A DNA stretch of 64,000 nucleotides from positions 1 to 64,000 of the forward strand of contig NZ_JAVDDS010000020.1 in NCBI RefSeq assembly GCF_030848475.1, written 5' to 3'. Positions 17,918 to 27,106 of this stretch are shown here, piece after piece. The first letter of the stretch is position 1; each line of letters begins with the position of its first letter. A model generated the notes under the pieces. The model was given only the letters and a program-made list of their open reading frames with translations. It had not been told where the DNA came from and ran no database searches. The position numbers and the translations under genes were made by a program. The stretch comes from Herbivorax alkaliphila (GTDB taxonomy: Bacteria; Bacillota; Clostridia; Acetivibrionales; Acetivibrionaceae).

Positions 17918-18427
17918 ATGAAGAAAAAAAATATAGTTTTGATAGGTATGCCTGGTTCAGGTAAAAGCACTACAGGAATATTACTGGCAAAGACATTAAA
18001 AAAGTCTTTTATAGATACTGACTTGTTAATACAGCAAAAGCATGGTAAACTTTTGCAGGATATAATTGATACAGAGGGAATTAAAAAGTTTCTGTCCTTT
18101 GAGGAAAGGGTTGTGGTAGACATTGAAGTGAAAAACAATGTGATTGCAACAGGTGGAAGTGTTATTCACAGTAATGCTGCTTTAAATCATTTAAAAAGAG
18201 ACAGTGTACTGGTGTATTTGCAATTAAGGTTTGATGAAATTGACAGCAGAATAAAAAATATATCCACAAGAGGAATTGCAAAAGAAAAGGATATGTCACT
18301 TGTGGAAGTTTTTAATAAGAGAGTACCTTTATATGAAAAACATGCAGATATTGTTATAAACTGTTCGAATAAGCACATTGAAGATGTTATATCAGAAATA
18401 AAAAACAGGGTTTGTACGAAAGAATAA
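17918..18427 (+). CDS. Shikimate kinase-like P-loop kinase
   Basis: The 169-residue product has the size and motif order of shikimate kinase: Walker A GMPGSGKST (about 9-17), DTD at the substrate site (about 33-35), a GGS in place of the usual GGG, and a lid and C-terminal segment of the type RGIAKEKDMS...KRVPLYEKHADIVI. Shikimate kinase phosphorylates shikimate in aromatic amino acid synthesis. No other aro gene is nearby, and the altered glycine motif and lid leave room for a different substrate. The start ATG has TTAGGAG upstream. Confidence 0.75.
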   Translation: MKKKNIVLIGMPGSGKSTTGILLAKTLKKSFIDTDLLIQQKHGKLLQDIIDTEGIKKFLSFEERVVVDIEVKNNVIATGGSVIHSNAALNHLKRDSVLVYLQLRFDEIDSRIKNISTRGIAKEKDMSLVEVFNKRVPLYEKHADIVINCSNKHIEDVISEIKNRVCTKE

Positions 18428-18526
18428 AAATTTTTTAAAAAAATTTTAGTTTTTTTGAATAAACAACCCTGTTTTGGGTCAATAATATAACTGACCTCAC
18501 AAAATACATTTTGACCCCCTTTACAT

Positions 18527-18564
18527 GGTTAGTTTCTTTCTTACAGAAACTAACCACTTTTTTT
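18527..18564 (+). terminator. Rho-independent terminator after the shikimate-kinase-like gene
   Basis: GGTTAGTTTCT (18527-18537) pairs perfectly with AGAAACTAACC (18545-18555), followed by a run of T at 18558-18564. A second, longer-range inverted pair around AAACAGGGTT near the stop codon and AACCCTGTTTT at 18464-18474 may assist. Confidence 0.8.
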
Positions 18565-18579
18565 GTGACAGAAAACTAC

Positions 18580-18606
18580 AAACCAGGGGGACAGTCCCCC
18601 TGGTTT
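18580..18606. repeat. REP-like palindrome type A, copy 1
   Basis: AAACCAGGGGGA, CAG, TCCCCCTGGTTT is a perfect palindrome with a 3-nt loop and T-rich flanks, between convergent genes. The core recurs at 43372-43395 with one change. It may also terminate transcription of the minus-strand gene that ends at 18637. Confidence 0.8.
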
Positions 18607-18636
18607 CTTTTTAAATATTAAGAATAAATTTAAATA

Positions 18637-19743
18637 TTACATGAGTTTTTCAATAGTTTCTTTTTCTAGATTAAATCTATACAGGTTTCCGCTACGAGAA
18701 GGATGGTATAGGTAAATATTATTATTGAAAACTCTTAATGTCGTTGCATCAATTTTAGCTAGTTTTCTTAAGTTATTTCCATCTATATCTGCTTCAAATA
18801 AAGAGTCATTGTAAATTAAATACATTTTGTTATTTGAAATATCAAAAGCTAATGGTGAAGTTGATAAATTTGTATTGTTATAAGTAATATTTTTAACATT
18901 TAAATTACCCAAATTTATTTTTCTTAGGTTATAATTATAATTGTAATTAGAAAAGAAGACTTTATTATTATACACTTTAAATACAGGTATATTTTGGCTA
19001 AATATTTGTTTAGCATTTTGTCCATCAAGATCAGAACTGAAAAGACCTACTGAATCCTCTGTATAACTGGAAAAATAAAGTTTTTTATCATGAGATAAAA
19101 ATGTATGCACAGAAAGATTATTAATTTTTTCTATATTAGAATCAATTTCATTAATACGGTAAAGACCTTCGTCGGTAATGTAATAAATCCATTCATCTAA
19201 AACAAAGGAAATTCTAGAGATATCAATATCTTCAAATACTTTTTTAATAGAACCATCTAATTCTGAAATAACAATTTTTCTATCCTCTTTATCATCAAAA
19301 TATCCATTAGTATAATAAAGAACGTCTTCGTAAATTATAAAACTAGAAACGCTGTGACTAGTTAGTTTAGTTAAGTTGCTACCATCTAAATCCATTTTAT
19401 AAAGCCTGCTATTATCTTTGAAATTTTCAAAGAACAGTTTATCACCATATTCAATCATATTTATACTTGAACACGCAGACATACGGGAAAGACGGAAGTT
19501 ATTTATATTATTAAGTGTAAGTATTCCTATAAGCATAAAAACAAAAGCAGCAACAATAGATGCAATTCTTTTTTTTGTAAATAGCTTGGTTAACTTTTTT
19601 TGAAGGGGATTTGAAAATACAACATCCTCTAACCCACTTTTTTTTGAAAATTTAATTTTTTCCCATACATTATCAGGTTCAATGTTTTCAACTGCTCTTG
19701 AGAGCATTGAAAGGACTTCTTTTTCAGTATATTTTTTATCCAT
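18637..19743 (-). CDS. Candidate anti-sigma factor with an extracytoplasmic propeller-like domain
   Basis: The 368-residue product has a cytoplasmic N-terminus (about 1-50, with EKEVLSMLSRAVENIEP), one membrane helix (about 55-75) and a large outer domain. That domain consists of repeats in the style of DUF5050 and WD-like propellers (KMDLDGSNLTKLTSH, SELDGSIKKVF, SSDLDGQNAKQIF, EADIDGNNLRKL). The gene directly follows an ECF sigma factor gene on the same strand (25-nt gap), the usual place of a cognate anti-sigma factor. The role is inferred from position and architecture; I see no ZAS-type His/Cys zinc motif. The signal sensed is unknown. Confidence 0.6.
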   Translation of the reverse strand: MDKKYTEKEVLSMLSRAVENIEPDNVWEKIKFSKKSGLEDVVFSNPLQKKLTKLFTKKRIASIVAAFVFMLIGILTLNNINNFRLSRMSACSSINMIEYGDKLFFENFKDNSRLYKMDLDGSNLTKLTSHSVSSFIIYEDVLYYTNGYFDDKEDRKIVISELDGSIKKVFEDIDISRISFVLDEWIYYITDEGLYRINEIDSNIEKINNLSVHTFLSHDKKLYFSSYTEDSVGLFSSDLDGQNAKQIFSQNIPVFKVYNNKVFFSNYNYNYNLRKINLGNLNVKNITYNNTNLSTSPLAFDISNNKMYLIYNDSLFEADIDGNNLRKLAKIDATTLRVFNNNIYLYHPSRSGNLYRFNLEKETIEKLM

Positions 19744-19768
19744 ATTATAATCACTCCTTTTTTAATAA

Positions 19769-20323
19769 TTATTTTGAGGATAAAATTTTCTTTAACTTTC
19801 TAAGGGCTCTAATATAGTACCATCTTTCGGTTGATTGAGAGAGATTTAGCATATTAGCTATTTCCTTATGTTTTAATCCAGAAACAGCGTAAAGAATTAC
19901 AATTTGACGCTCTTTACTTTTGAGTTTTTTAAATGCTTCTTTTAAAAGAAATCTTTCTAAACATGTATCAAATTCTTGAGATTCATTTTTTGAGGAATTA
20001 TTTTTAAAAGATAATTCTTCTACTGAGCCATTATCAATAAACGTATTAACTTCAAACTTTCTGTTTTTTAGTATGTTTAAAGATAAATTACGAGCAATTT
20101 GAAATATCCACGCTTTTCCATTGCTTCCTTCTAAGTAAGAATTTGACCTAGTTTTTATTCGTATAAATGTTTCTTGTACTACGTCTTCAGCTAAAGATCT
20201 ATCTCCAATAATTGAAAAAGCTAATGCAAAAATATATTTGTGAATTTTATTGTATAACTTTTCAAGTGAAGAATCTTTATCGTTTTTTATACCAATAATT
20301 AATTTATCAATTTCTGAATTCAA
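19769..20323 (-). CDS. ECF-type RNA polymerase sigma factor
   Basis: The 184-residue product has sigma-70 region 2 (about 20-85, with YIFALAFSIIGDRSLAEDVVQETFIRI) and region 4 (about 125-180, with LKSKERQIVILYAVSGLKHKEIANMLNLSQST). Regions 1 and 3 are missing, as expected for ECF factors. A TTG start at 20323 has GGAGG 8 nt upstream and is preferred over a GTG three codons earlier that overlaps the ribosome site. It pairs with the membrane protein encoded next. Target promoters are not recognisable here. Confidence 0.85.
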   Translation of the reverse strand: MNSEIDKLIIGIKNDKDSSLEKLYNKIHKYIFALAFSIIGDRSLAEDVVQETFIRIKTRSNSYLEGSNGKAWIFQIARNLSLNILKNRKFEVNTFIDNGSVEELSFKNNSSKNESQEFDTCLERFLLKEAFKKLKSKERQIVILYAVSGLKHKEIANMLNLSQSTERWYYIRALRKLKKILSSK

Positions 20324-20400
20324 GTTTTTCACCTCCTATATATTAAACAATTATTGAGGGCATTTTGTTGGAAAAAATATAATATTTTCTATACAAATCA

Positions 20401-20438
20401 AAAAAAGACGGTATGTTTTTCATACCGTCTTTTTTTTA
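20401..20438 (-). terminator. Rho-independent terminator after pepF
   Basis: AAAAAAGACGGTATG and CATACCGTCTTTTTT form a perfect stem with a five-T loop. It lies 7 nt beyond the pepF stop on the minus strand. Confidence 0.9.
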
Positions 20439-20444
20439 AAAAAA

Positions 20445-22241
20445 CTAAACTAATATATTTTCAAGTTCGTCAACTGTCCTTCCAAAGGCATCTAAAGTGT
20501 CCTGGATAGGTTTTGGTGTGGATAAATCTACACCAGCTTTTTTAAGAAGTTCTAGAGGATAATCTGAACATCCACCTTTTAAAAACTCAATATACCTTTT
20601 TACTGCCGAATTTCCTTCATTTAGAATCATATTTGAAATAGCTGTGGCAGATGAAAAGCCAGTTGCATATTTATAGACGTAAAAGCTAGAATAAAAATGT
20701 GGAATTCTTGCCCATTCAATACTAATGTCCTTATTTACCGTTACTTCCGGTTCAAAATACTTTTTGTTAAGGTCAAAATATACCTGGCTTAAAGTCTCTG
20801 ATGTAAGTGCCTCACCATTTTTATATTTCATATGAATTATTTTTTCAAACTCTGCAAACATAGTCTGCCTGAATACTGTAGCTCTAAACTGTTCTAAATA
20901 GTGATTCAGAAGATATGCCTTTTCCATTCTGTCTTTTGTGTTATTGAGCATGTATTTTATGAGAAGAGATTCGTTTACGGTAGAAGCCACTTCTGCTACA
21001 AAAATCTTATATTCTGAGTATATATAGTGCTGGGTTTTGTTTGTATAGAAAGTGTGAAGTGCATGACCCATTTCGTGGGCTAGAGTAAACACATCATTTA
21101 CTGTGCCCTGGTAGTTTAAAAGTACATAGGGGTGGGTTTTATATGCTCCCCAGGAATATGCTCCACTGGTTTTGCCTTCATTTTCATAAACATCTATCCA
21201 TCCATTTGTAAATCCCTCATTTAAATATTTTAAATATTCTTCTCCTAGAGGTTTAAGTCCATTTTCAACTTGTTTTAGAGCGTCTTCATAGGGAATATCC
21301 TTTTTGGGTTTTTCAACAATTGGGACGTAGAGGTCGTACATATTTAGTTCATCAAGTTTTAATACTTTCTTTCTAAGGTTTAAGTACCTGTGAAGGTGGT
21401 GCAGGTTTTTGTCCACTGTTTCGATTAGATTGTCATAAACTTTGGTATTTATGTTGTCGTCATCTAAAGATGCTTCTAAAGAAGAATTGTACTTACTTGC
21501 TGTGGCATAAAATTTATCTGATTTTATAGAGCCAGACAACATAGCTGCAAAAGAATTATTATACTTTTGGTATGTATCGTAAAGAGCAGTAAATGCATCT
21601 TTTCGAACTCTCCTGTCTTCGCTTTCTAAAAATTTAATATACCTTCCTTTTGTAAGTTCTACTTCTTTTCCCTCTTCATCCTTTATGAAGGGAAATTTTA
21701 TATCTGCATTATTAAACATTGTAAAGATTTCTCTTGCAGAACCTGAAAATTCTGAAGAAAGGGCAAGGAGTTCTTCTTCTCTTTCCGATAACACATGTTC
21801 CTTTTGCCTTAAAATTTCATTGAAATAGTGCTGATATAATTTAAGCTCACCAGATGATTCAATATATTTTTTTAATGTGTCTTGCTTTATTGTTATTATT
21901 TCAGGGACAATAAAAGAGGTGGCAGCATAGCACTGGGTGTAAAGATTAAAAGCTCTATCAGTAAGTCCTTGATACAAGGAGACAGCGTTATTCTCGTCTT
22001 TTTTCATTCGTGCGTAGACAAAAAGTTTTTCGCATGAAGACATAAGCTTATCCCTTAGTTTAAGACATTCTAAAAGGTTATCAGCACTTTCATTTAAGGT
22101 TCCTTTATATTCAATTATGCCTTCAATATTTTTTGATATCTTTTTAAAATCCTCTTCCCATACATCAACATTTTGATATATATTTTCAAGATTCCATTTA
22201 TACTTCTTGTCTATTTCTTCTCTTTTTGGTAGTGAATTCAT
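20445..22241 (-). CDS. pepF: Oligoendopeptidase F, M3 zinc metallopeptidase
   Basis: The 598-residue product has the PepF length and the HEXXH zinc motif in FTLAHEMGHALHTFYT. The third ligand region is further along (YKIFVAEVASTVNES), with EFEKIIH and YFEPEV also typical of the family. It degrades peptides in the cytoplasm; no signal peptide is seen. I chose the ATG at 22241, with GGAGG about 9 nt upstream, and discarded an in-frame extension of 31 codons that runs through the promoter region and looks random. Confidence 0.95.
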   Translation of the reverse strand: MNSLPKREEIDKKYKWNLENIYQNVDVWEEDFKKISKNIEGIIEYKGTLNESADNLLECLKLRDKLMSSCEKLFVYARMKKDENNAVSLYQGLTDRAFNLYTQCYAATSFIVPEIITIKQDTLKKYIESSGELKLYQHYFNEILRQKEHVLSEREEELLALSSEFSGSAREIFTMFNNADIKFPFIKDEEGKEVELTKGRYIKFLESEDRRVRKDAFTALYDTYQKYNNSFAAMLSGSIKSDKFYATASKYNSSLEASLDDDNINTKVYDNLIETVDKNLHHLHRYLNLRKKVLKLDELNMYDLYVPIVEKPKKDIPYEDALKQVENGLKPLGEEYLKYLNEGFTNGWIDVYENEGKTSGAYSWGAYKTHPYVLLNYQGTVNDVFTLAHEMGHALHTFYTNKTQHYIYSEYKIFVAEVASTVNESLLIKYMLNNTKDRMEKAYLLNHYLEQFRATVFRQTMFAEFEKIIHMKYKNGEALTSETLSQVYFDLNKKYFEPEVTVNKDISIEWARIPHFYSSFYVYKYATGFSSATAISNMILNEGNSAVKRYIEFLKGGCSDYPLELLKKAGVDLSTPKPIQDTLDAFGRTVDELENILV

Positions 22242-22491
22242 GGCAAAAATCCTCCTGTTGGTTGTATTTGTATACAAAATATTATAACTCATTATACTGT
22301 AACTACCAAGGATTAATTTAAAAGATCTTTCCAATATGAAATTATACAGATAGGTGAAAAGAAAAGAGTGAAAACCTTTAGACTTAGCCTAGAAATGTTA
22401 AAAATACAAAAATATTATATATATCTGTAATACTATCACTTGGTTGTATTATAAAAAGAAATTGGCCAGACAAAACAACCTTAACCAATAA

Positions 22492-25400
22492 CTACAGCTT
22501 AAACAAAACATTGTATAGCATCACAGCGGCTTCTGCTCTGGTTGCAAAATCATCTGGTGAGAGGATATTATTACCTTTACCATTTATTATTCCTGCACCA
22601 TGTGTTACTGCTAAGCTAGAAAGAGCATAGTCGGATATTAAATGTCTGTCAGAAAACTTGTCAAGTATCGAATTATCCCTATGAGGAAGGGGACTTTCTG
22701 TAATTCTTAAAGTTCTAGCAAGTATTACAGCCATATCTTCTCTTTTTATAGGCTCGTTAGGATAAAAATAGTTGTTTCCCACGCCAGAGACAATCCCCAT
22801 ATTTTTAGCAATCATTACATTTCTATAATACCAGTGTTCAGGACGTACATCTGAAAAAGTTCCTATAGGCGTTTTATCAAGTTCAAAAGCATTTATCACA
22901 AGGCTTATAAATTCTGCACGAGTTATGCTATCATCTGGTGCAAAGATATCTTCTGATCTGCCACTTATTATGTCCATGCCTAAAAGGGTATTTACGGCAG
23001 TTCTAGCCCAAGGAACAGTGTTTAAATCATCAAAAGTTTTTTTAAGTATAGTTCTAACTGAAACTGTATTGCTAGGGGTTGACTGTAAATTTAAGTTATA
23101 TGCTCGTACCCTGTAATAATATATTGAATTAAACTCAAGACTAGAATCTGTAAAAGACTTTGTGTTTTCTGTTACACGTCCTATGTCAACAAAATCTTTA
23201 CTACCATGTCTTCTTTCTATAATAAAACCATCTTCATTGTCTGAGTTGTCTTTCCATTCAAGAAGATATTGATTATTAGGTATTTGTGTCACAATTAGGT
23301 CTGAAGGTGGGTTAACTGTATTTATACGCACCTCGACAGACTGAGTATATGACTTTAAATTCATAGAAGACTCATATGCTGCAATTCTAAAATAGTAAAC
23401 TTTATCAGAATCTAAATTCTCTACCGTATAGCTTCTTACGCTGTTGCCCAGTGAGACTATTTCATTCCATCTGCCATCTGAATTCACTTTTTTTTCAACT
23501 TTAAAACCAGATACTTCAGTTTGATCTTCATAATCCCATTCAATAACAACTTCAGAATTTGATGAAACAACAACTTTAAAATTTTCAGGTTCAGGTAAAG
23601 TTAAAGCTTCAAGGAAAGCTTCGTTTGAGAAATCTGAAGAATTATATGCGTTGACTGATTTAATTCTATATGTATAGTTTCTATCATTTTCCACATCAAC
23701 GTCATACCATTTTATATCATTTGGCTCTATAGTTTTAATTGGCACAAAATTTGAATTTTCAGCTTTTCTCTCTATCAAAATATCACTTTCAAAGGATAAA
23801 TTTCCTATCCACTCGAGTTTTACTATCCCTGAAGAATACCAAGAAGCTTTTAAGCTCCTAGGTGCTGATAGATTTGTATACACTCCCTTTTCATTTTCAA
23901 GATAATCTCCAGGATAAGGTCTCGAAAACACATCTTCATCAATTACTGCTTTTACTCTGTAAAAGTATTCTGTATCGGGACGAAGTCCTTGGTCGCTGTA
24001 GCTGCTAAAACCAGTATCTAATATATCGATAACCTGCCAATTTCCATCGTTGCCTCTCCTTCTTTCGATGGCAGTGCTGTGATTTGAATAGTCTGCATAT
24101 GTCCATGAAAGGTCAATTTGCCTTGAGGACACAGGAGTTACAGTAAGAGAAGCAGGAGGCTCAATTAAAAGAGAAGTGGATGATGTTACCTCATTAGTAT
24201 AGGAGCGGGCTTTGCCAAATGGATTAAATGGAATAACCCTGTATGTATAATTAGAACTGGAAGTCACATTGCTGTCTGAGTAGTAAGTAGTGTTTGCAGG
24301 TACAGTTGCTATTTCAACAAAGCTTCCGTTGTCTGTCCTTCTCTCTACAATGAAGCCTGATTCATTGTTTGAGTTGTCCTGCCAATTCAAAGTAAAACTT
24401 GTAGGTGATGTTATATCAACAGTGAGATAGTCGGCAGAATCAGGTACACCTGTAAATATACGATAATCACGTGTTGAATTTGTATTTCTATTACCATCTC
24501 TGGCAACAATTCTGTAATAGTAGGTTTTGTTTGTTTCAATATTGTCTGTGTCAGAATAAGAGGTTATATTACTGTCAACAGTGGCTATAGTTCGATAAGG
24601 TGAGCTGCTTGAATCTTTTCGCTGTATTCTTATAGTAAAATCGTCTATAGGAGGATTAGTCCAGCTAAGATCTATCCTTCCAGGACTGACAGGCACGCAC
24701 TGTAGGTTTGAAGGTGAAAAAATATTGGTAATGGGTTTAGAAATATTACTAACACCTGTAAAGTTTTCTGTATTTATTTTAAGTCTGTATCTATATATAC
24801 CATCATCACGAAGTGTTTCTTTTAGAGAAGTGCTGTCTTCTTCTAAGTCTCTATCTACAACTTCCCAACTTCCCCATGACTCGTCCATATATTTGGCTCT
24901 TTCTAATTTAAAGTCCTGTATTTGAGAGTGTTTTTCCCAGGAAATTAGTACATTGCCGTTATCTAATTTTGCAGTAATTTCAGGAAGCTTTATTGGGGTT
25001 ATTTCAAAGTCTGACGAAGCTAGATCTTCTTTAATGTCTGAAGATGTAACAGTATACGTGCTTGTAGTGTTAGGTGAAATGGAATTATCAGAAAAACTTA
25101 TAAAAGTTCCATTGTCGTCTAAGTGTGCCATTTCCTCTCCTTCTTCATTATATATTGTGGTGCTTTGGGTGGAGAGAGAGTTATTTATCCATGTTAAATC
25201 TATTATATTGTTATTTAAATCTAAATTCCATAAAACAATAGAAGGCTCAAGCATGCTCGAGGTTTCTTTAGTGATTTCTTGGGACTTTATAACTTCTCCT
25301 GAAGAATTTATTGCTTCAACTTCATAAGTATATTCAGTATCAGACAAAAGTTCAGTGTCCTCAAAATTCAAATAATTTCGTTCTATGTCCACATCAATAG

Positions 25401-25590
25401 TTGAAAGCAATACACCATTTCTGTATACATTGTAATATGATGCATTTGCTACTGAATTCCAGCTGAGATTGATTTGAGTATCAGGGTTTAAAGAAGCAGA
25501 CCTAGCACGTAAGCCCAAAGAGGTATCAGCACTGGACGTAGCAGTGATACATAAAAACAAAATAATTGTGGCAAATATTTTTTTCCTCAT
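22492..25590 (-). CDS. S-layer-anchored protein with about eight to nine FN3 domains and three SLH domains
   Basis: The 1032-residue product has a signal peptide (about 1-24), then a chain of fibronectin type III domains to about residue 850. These are recognised by repeated LSWNS/LSWTNP-type and YYYRVxAYN-type strands. Three S-layer homology motifs follow to the end (AEFISLVINAF, VRPEHWYYRNVMIA, KREDMAVILARTL, RAEAAVMLYNVL). SLH domains bind pyruvylated secondary cell-wall polymers and hold the protein at the surface. No enzymatic domain is visible, so it is probably structural or adhesive. I chose the ATG at 25590, 5 nt after GGAGGG, over a GTG two codons upstream. Confidence 0.88.
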   Translation of the reverse strand: MRKKIFATIILFLCITATSSADTSLGLRARSASLNPDTQINLSWNSVANASYYNVYRNGVLLSTIDVDIERNYLNFEDTELLSDTEYTYEVEAINSSGEVIKSQEITKETSSMLEPSIVLWNLDLNNNIIDLTWINNSLSTQSTTIYNEEGEEMAHLDDNGTFISFSDNSISPNTTSTYTVTSSDIKEDLASSDFEITPIKLPEITAKLDNGNVLISWEKHSQIQDFKLERAKYMDESWGSWEVVDRDLEEDSTSLKETLRDDGIYRYRLKINTENFTGVSNISKPITNIFSPSNLQCVPVSPGRIDLSWTNPPIDDFTIRIQRKDSSSSPYRTIATVDSNITSYSDTDNIETNKTYYYRIVARDGNRNTNSTRDYRIFTGVPDSADYLTVDITSPTSFTLNWQDNSNNESGFIVERRTDNGSFVEIATVPANTTYYSDSNVTSSSNYTYRVIPFNPFGKARSYTNEVTSSTSLLIEPPASLTVTPVSSRQIDLSWTYADYSNHSTAIERRRGNDGNWQVIDILDTGFSSYSDQGLRPDTEYFYRVKAVIDEDVFSRPYPGDYLENEKGVYTNLSAPRSLKASWYSSGIVKLEWIGNLSFESDILIERKAENSNFVPIKTIEPNDIKWYDVDVENDRNYTYRIKSVNAYNSSDFSNEAFLEALTLPEPENFKVVVSSNSEVVIEWDYEDQTEVSGFKVEKKVNSDGRWNEIVSLGNSVRSYTVENLDSDKVYYFRIAAYESSMNLKSYTQSVEVRINTVNPPSDLIVTQIPNNQYLLEWKDNSDNEDGFIIERRHGSKDFVDIGRVTENTKSFTDSSLEFNSIYYYRVRAYNLNLQSTPSNTVSVRTILKKTFDDLNTVPWARTAVNTLLGMDIISGRSEDIFAPDDSITRAEFISLVINAFELDKTPIGTFSDVRPEHWYYRNVMIAKNMGIVSGVGNNYFYPNEPIKREDMAVILARTLRITESPLPHRDNSILDKFSDRHLISDYALSSLAVTHGAGIINGKGNNILSPDDFATRAEAAVMLYNVLFKL

Positions 25591-25674
25591 AAGCACCCTC
25601 CATAAAATAAAAGACCTCTTATTCTTTTATCGTTATAATTAAGGAAAAAAATAAGCTAAAATTAAAGGAGTTTA

Positions 25675-26004
25675 CTATTTTTTATCTAAATGGCAAATGC
25701 CAGCAACTTTTTCTACGTCAAGAACAAAAGCGATACCTTTTTTAGGAGCATTTAAGTCTGCAGCATCGGTGATGCTTTTTAAAACCTTATTGGTTTTTTT
25801 GTTGTCAATAAGGGTGAGAATAATTTCTTTTTCAGGTTCTATAGGAATTCCCATGAGTTTGGCATTTTCATTTATTCCTGTTCCTCTGCCGTGTATTATA
25901 GTGCTTCCTTCAGCACCAGCCATTTTTGCAGCATCAACAACATCACAAGAAAAACCTTTATTGACTATGGTTACAATTAATTCAAATTTAATATTGGATG
26001 GCAT
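25675..26004 (-). CDS. PII-like regulatory protein, copy 1
   Basis: The 109-residue product has the fold signature of the PII family: a FELIVTIVNKGFSCDVVDAAKMAGAEG start and the GSTIIHGRGT loop entry, then PEKEIILTLI and a closing KGIAFVLDVEKVAGI strand. Canonical PII T-loop features such as the uridylylated tyrosine are not present. Such PII-like proteins usually bind adenine nucleotides and regulate a neighbouring transporter. It is the last gene of a four-gene operon, 2 nt after its paralogue, and AGGAGGAAAA precedes the ATG. Confidence 0.8.
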   Translation of the reverse strand: MPSNIKFELIVTIVNKGFSCDVVDAAKMAGAEGSTIIHGRGTGINENAKLMGIPIEPEKEIILTLIDNKKTNKVLKSITDAADLNAPKKGIAFVLDVEKVAGICHLDKK

Positions 26005-26006
26005 GA

Positions 26007-26384
26007 TTAATTTTCCTCCTTATAATCTAACATTTCACCTAATTTTAAAAGGTGAAATATCCCACAGACATTTTTTACATTTATAACAAAAGCTATGCCC
26101 TTACCTGGTTTGTTAAGTTGGCCTTTTTCTATAATGGTGTCAAGTATATAATCTGCCTTTTCATCTTCTACCAAAGTTAATATTATTTCTTTAGCAGGGT
26201 CGTACTCAACAGAAAATAATTTTAAAAACTTTTTCTTATCTGCAGTACCTTTTCCTAGAAGTATTGTACCTCCTTTGGCACTATGTTTTTTTGTAAAGTC
26301 AACAATACTGCTAGCTTTTCCTTTTCTAACAATGGTTACTATTAACTTGTGATTATTACAAAGGGATAACTCATTTGTATTCAT
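26007..26384 (-). CDS. PII-like regulatory protein, copy 2
   Basis: The 125-residue product is a diverged paralogue of the next gene: HKLIVTIVRKGKASSIVDF, GGTILLGKGT, PAKEIILTLVEDEKAD and GKGIAFVINVKNVCGI align along the length. A tail of about 10 residues extends past the PII core. Its ATG overlaps the stop of the upstream DUF1538 gene (ATGA), so it is translationally coupled to the presumed transporter. The ligand is not known. Confidence 0.8.
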   Translation of the reverse strand: MNTNELSLCNNHKLIVTIVRKGKASSIVDFTKKHSAKGGTILLGKGTADKKKFLKLFSVEYDPAKEIILTLVEDEKADYILDTIIEKGQLNKPGKGIAFVINVKNVCGIFHLLKLGEMLDYKEEN

Positions 26385-27106
26385 TCTACATTTACTTTCC
26401 TTTCATATAAAAATCCTAAAACCAACACGGATATAATAGGTATCATAGATACTAATGCCACCATACCAAAACCTTCAACAAGAGGGTTGCTTCCTTCAAG
26501 AGTTTTTGAAGCACCTACCGTCAAAGATAAAAGCAGTGTTACAATCATAGGACCTGTCACAACTCCACCTGAATCAAAGGCAATTCCGACAAAAACACGA
26601 CCTACAAATTTTGCTATGATAAATGCAATTATATATCCAGGTATAATAAAATACCACAGGGAAATACCTGTTAATATTCTTAACATTGAAAGTGCAACTG
26701 ATACAGCTACTCCTATTGAGATTGAAAACAGCACGACATTTTGTTTAATATGTCCACCTGTTACTTTTTCTATTTCTGTATTTAATATTCTCAAAGCTGG
26801 CTCGGCAAACGCAATGGTAAAACCAAATACAAAACCAATTGGAACTAGAAGCCAGTTATTTTCCATAGATATAAGGCTCATGCCTATATATTCGCCTGTT
26901 GAAAAATATCCTATATCAACTCCCTGTAAAAAAAGTACAAATCCAAAAAACACACATATAATGCCCCAAATGGTTTTTACAACTTCCTTTTTTGGCAGGT
27001 TAAGTACATAAAATTGAAAGAGCATGAATATTACCAGCAAAGGAAGCAGTGCTAAAAAAACTTCTTTTATAACATCAAATATTCCATCAAAAAATACGCT
27101 TACCAT
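26381..27106 (-). CDS. DUF1538 membrane protein, half B
   Basis: The 241-residue product has six or seven hydrophobic helices and the DUF1538 signatures EPALRIL near residue 95 and FDSGGVVTGPMIV near residue 180. It is homologous along its whole length to the preceding gene product; in other bacteria the two halves can be fused. The function is unproven. The regular membrane layout and the operon with two PII-like proteins suggest a transporter or channel under PII-type control. Its start overlaps the previous stop by 1 nt. Confidence 0.75.
   Translation of the reverse strand: MVSVFFDGIFDVIKEVFLALLPLLVIFMLFQFYVLNLPKKEVVKTIWGIICVFFGFVLFLQGVDIGYFSTGEYIGMSLISMENNWLLVPIGFVFGFTIAFAEPALRILNTEIEKVTGGHIKQNVVLFSISIGVAVSVALSMLRILTGISLWYFIIPGYIIAFIIAKFVGRVFVGIAFDSGGVVTGPMIVTLLLSLTVGASKTLEGSNPLVEGFGMVALVSMIPIISVLVLGFLYERKVNVE

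Noticed and set aside
17918-18427. Confident naming as aroK
   Set aside because: The fold is right, but the usual GGG motif is GGS and no other aromatic-pathway gene is nearby, so a firm substrate assignment is not justified.
20445-22334. Longer version of PepF with 31 extra N-terminal residues
   Set aside because: The extra part has no ribosome site and resembles translated intergenic sequence; GGAGG directly precedes the internal ATG.
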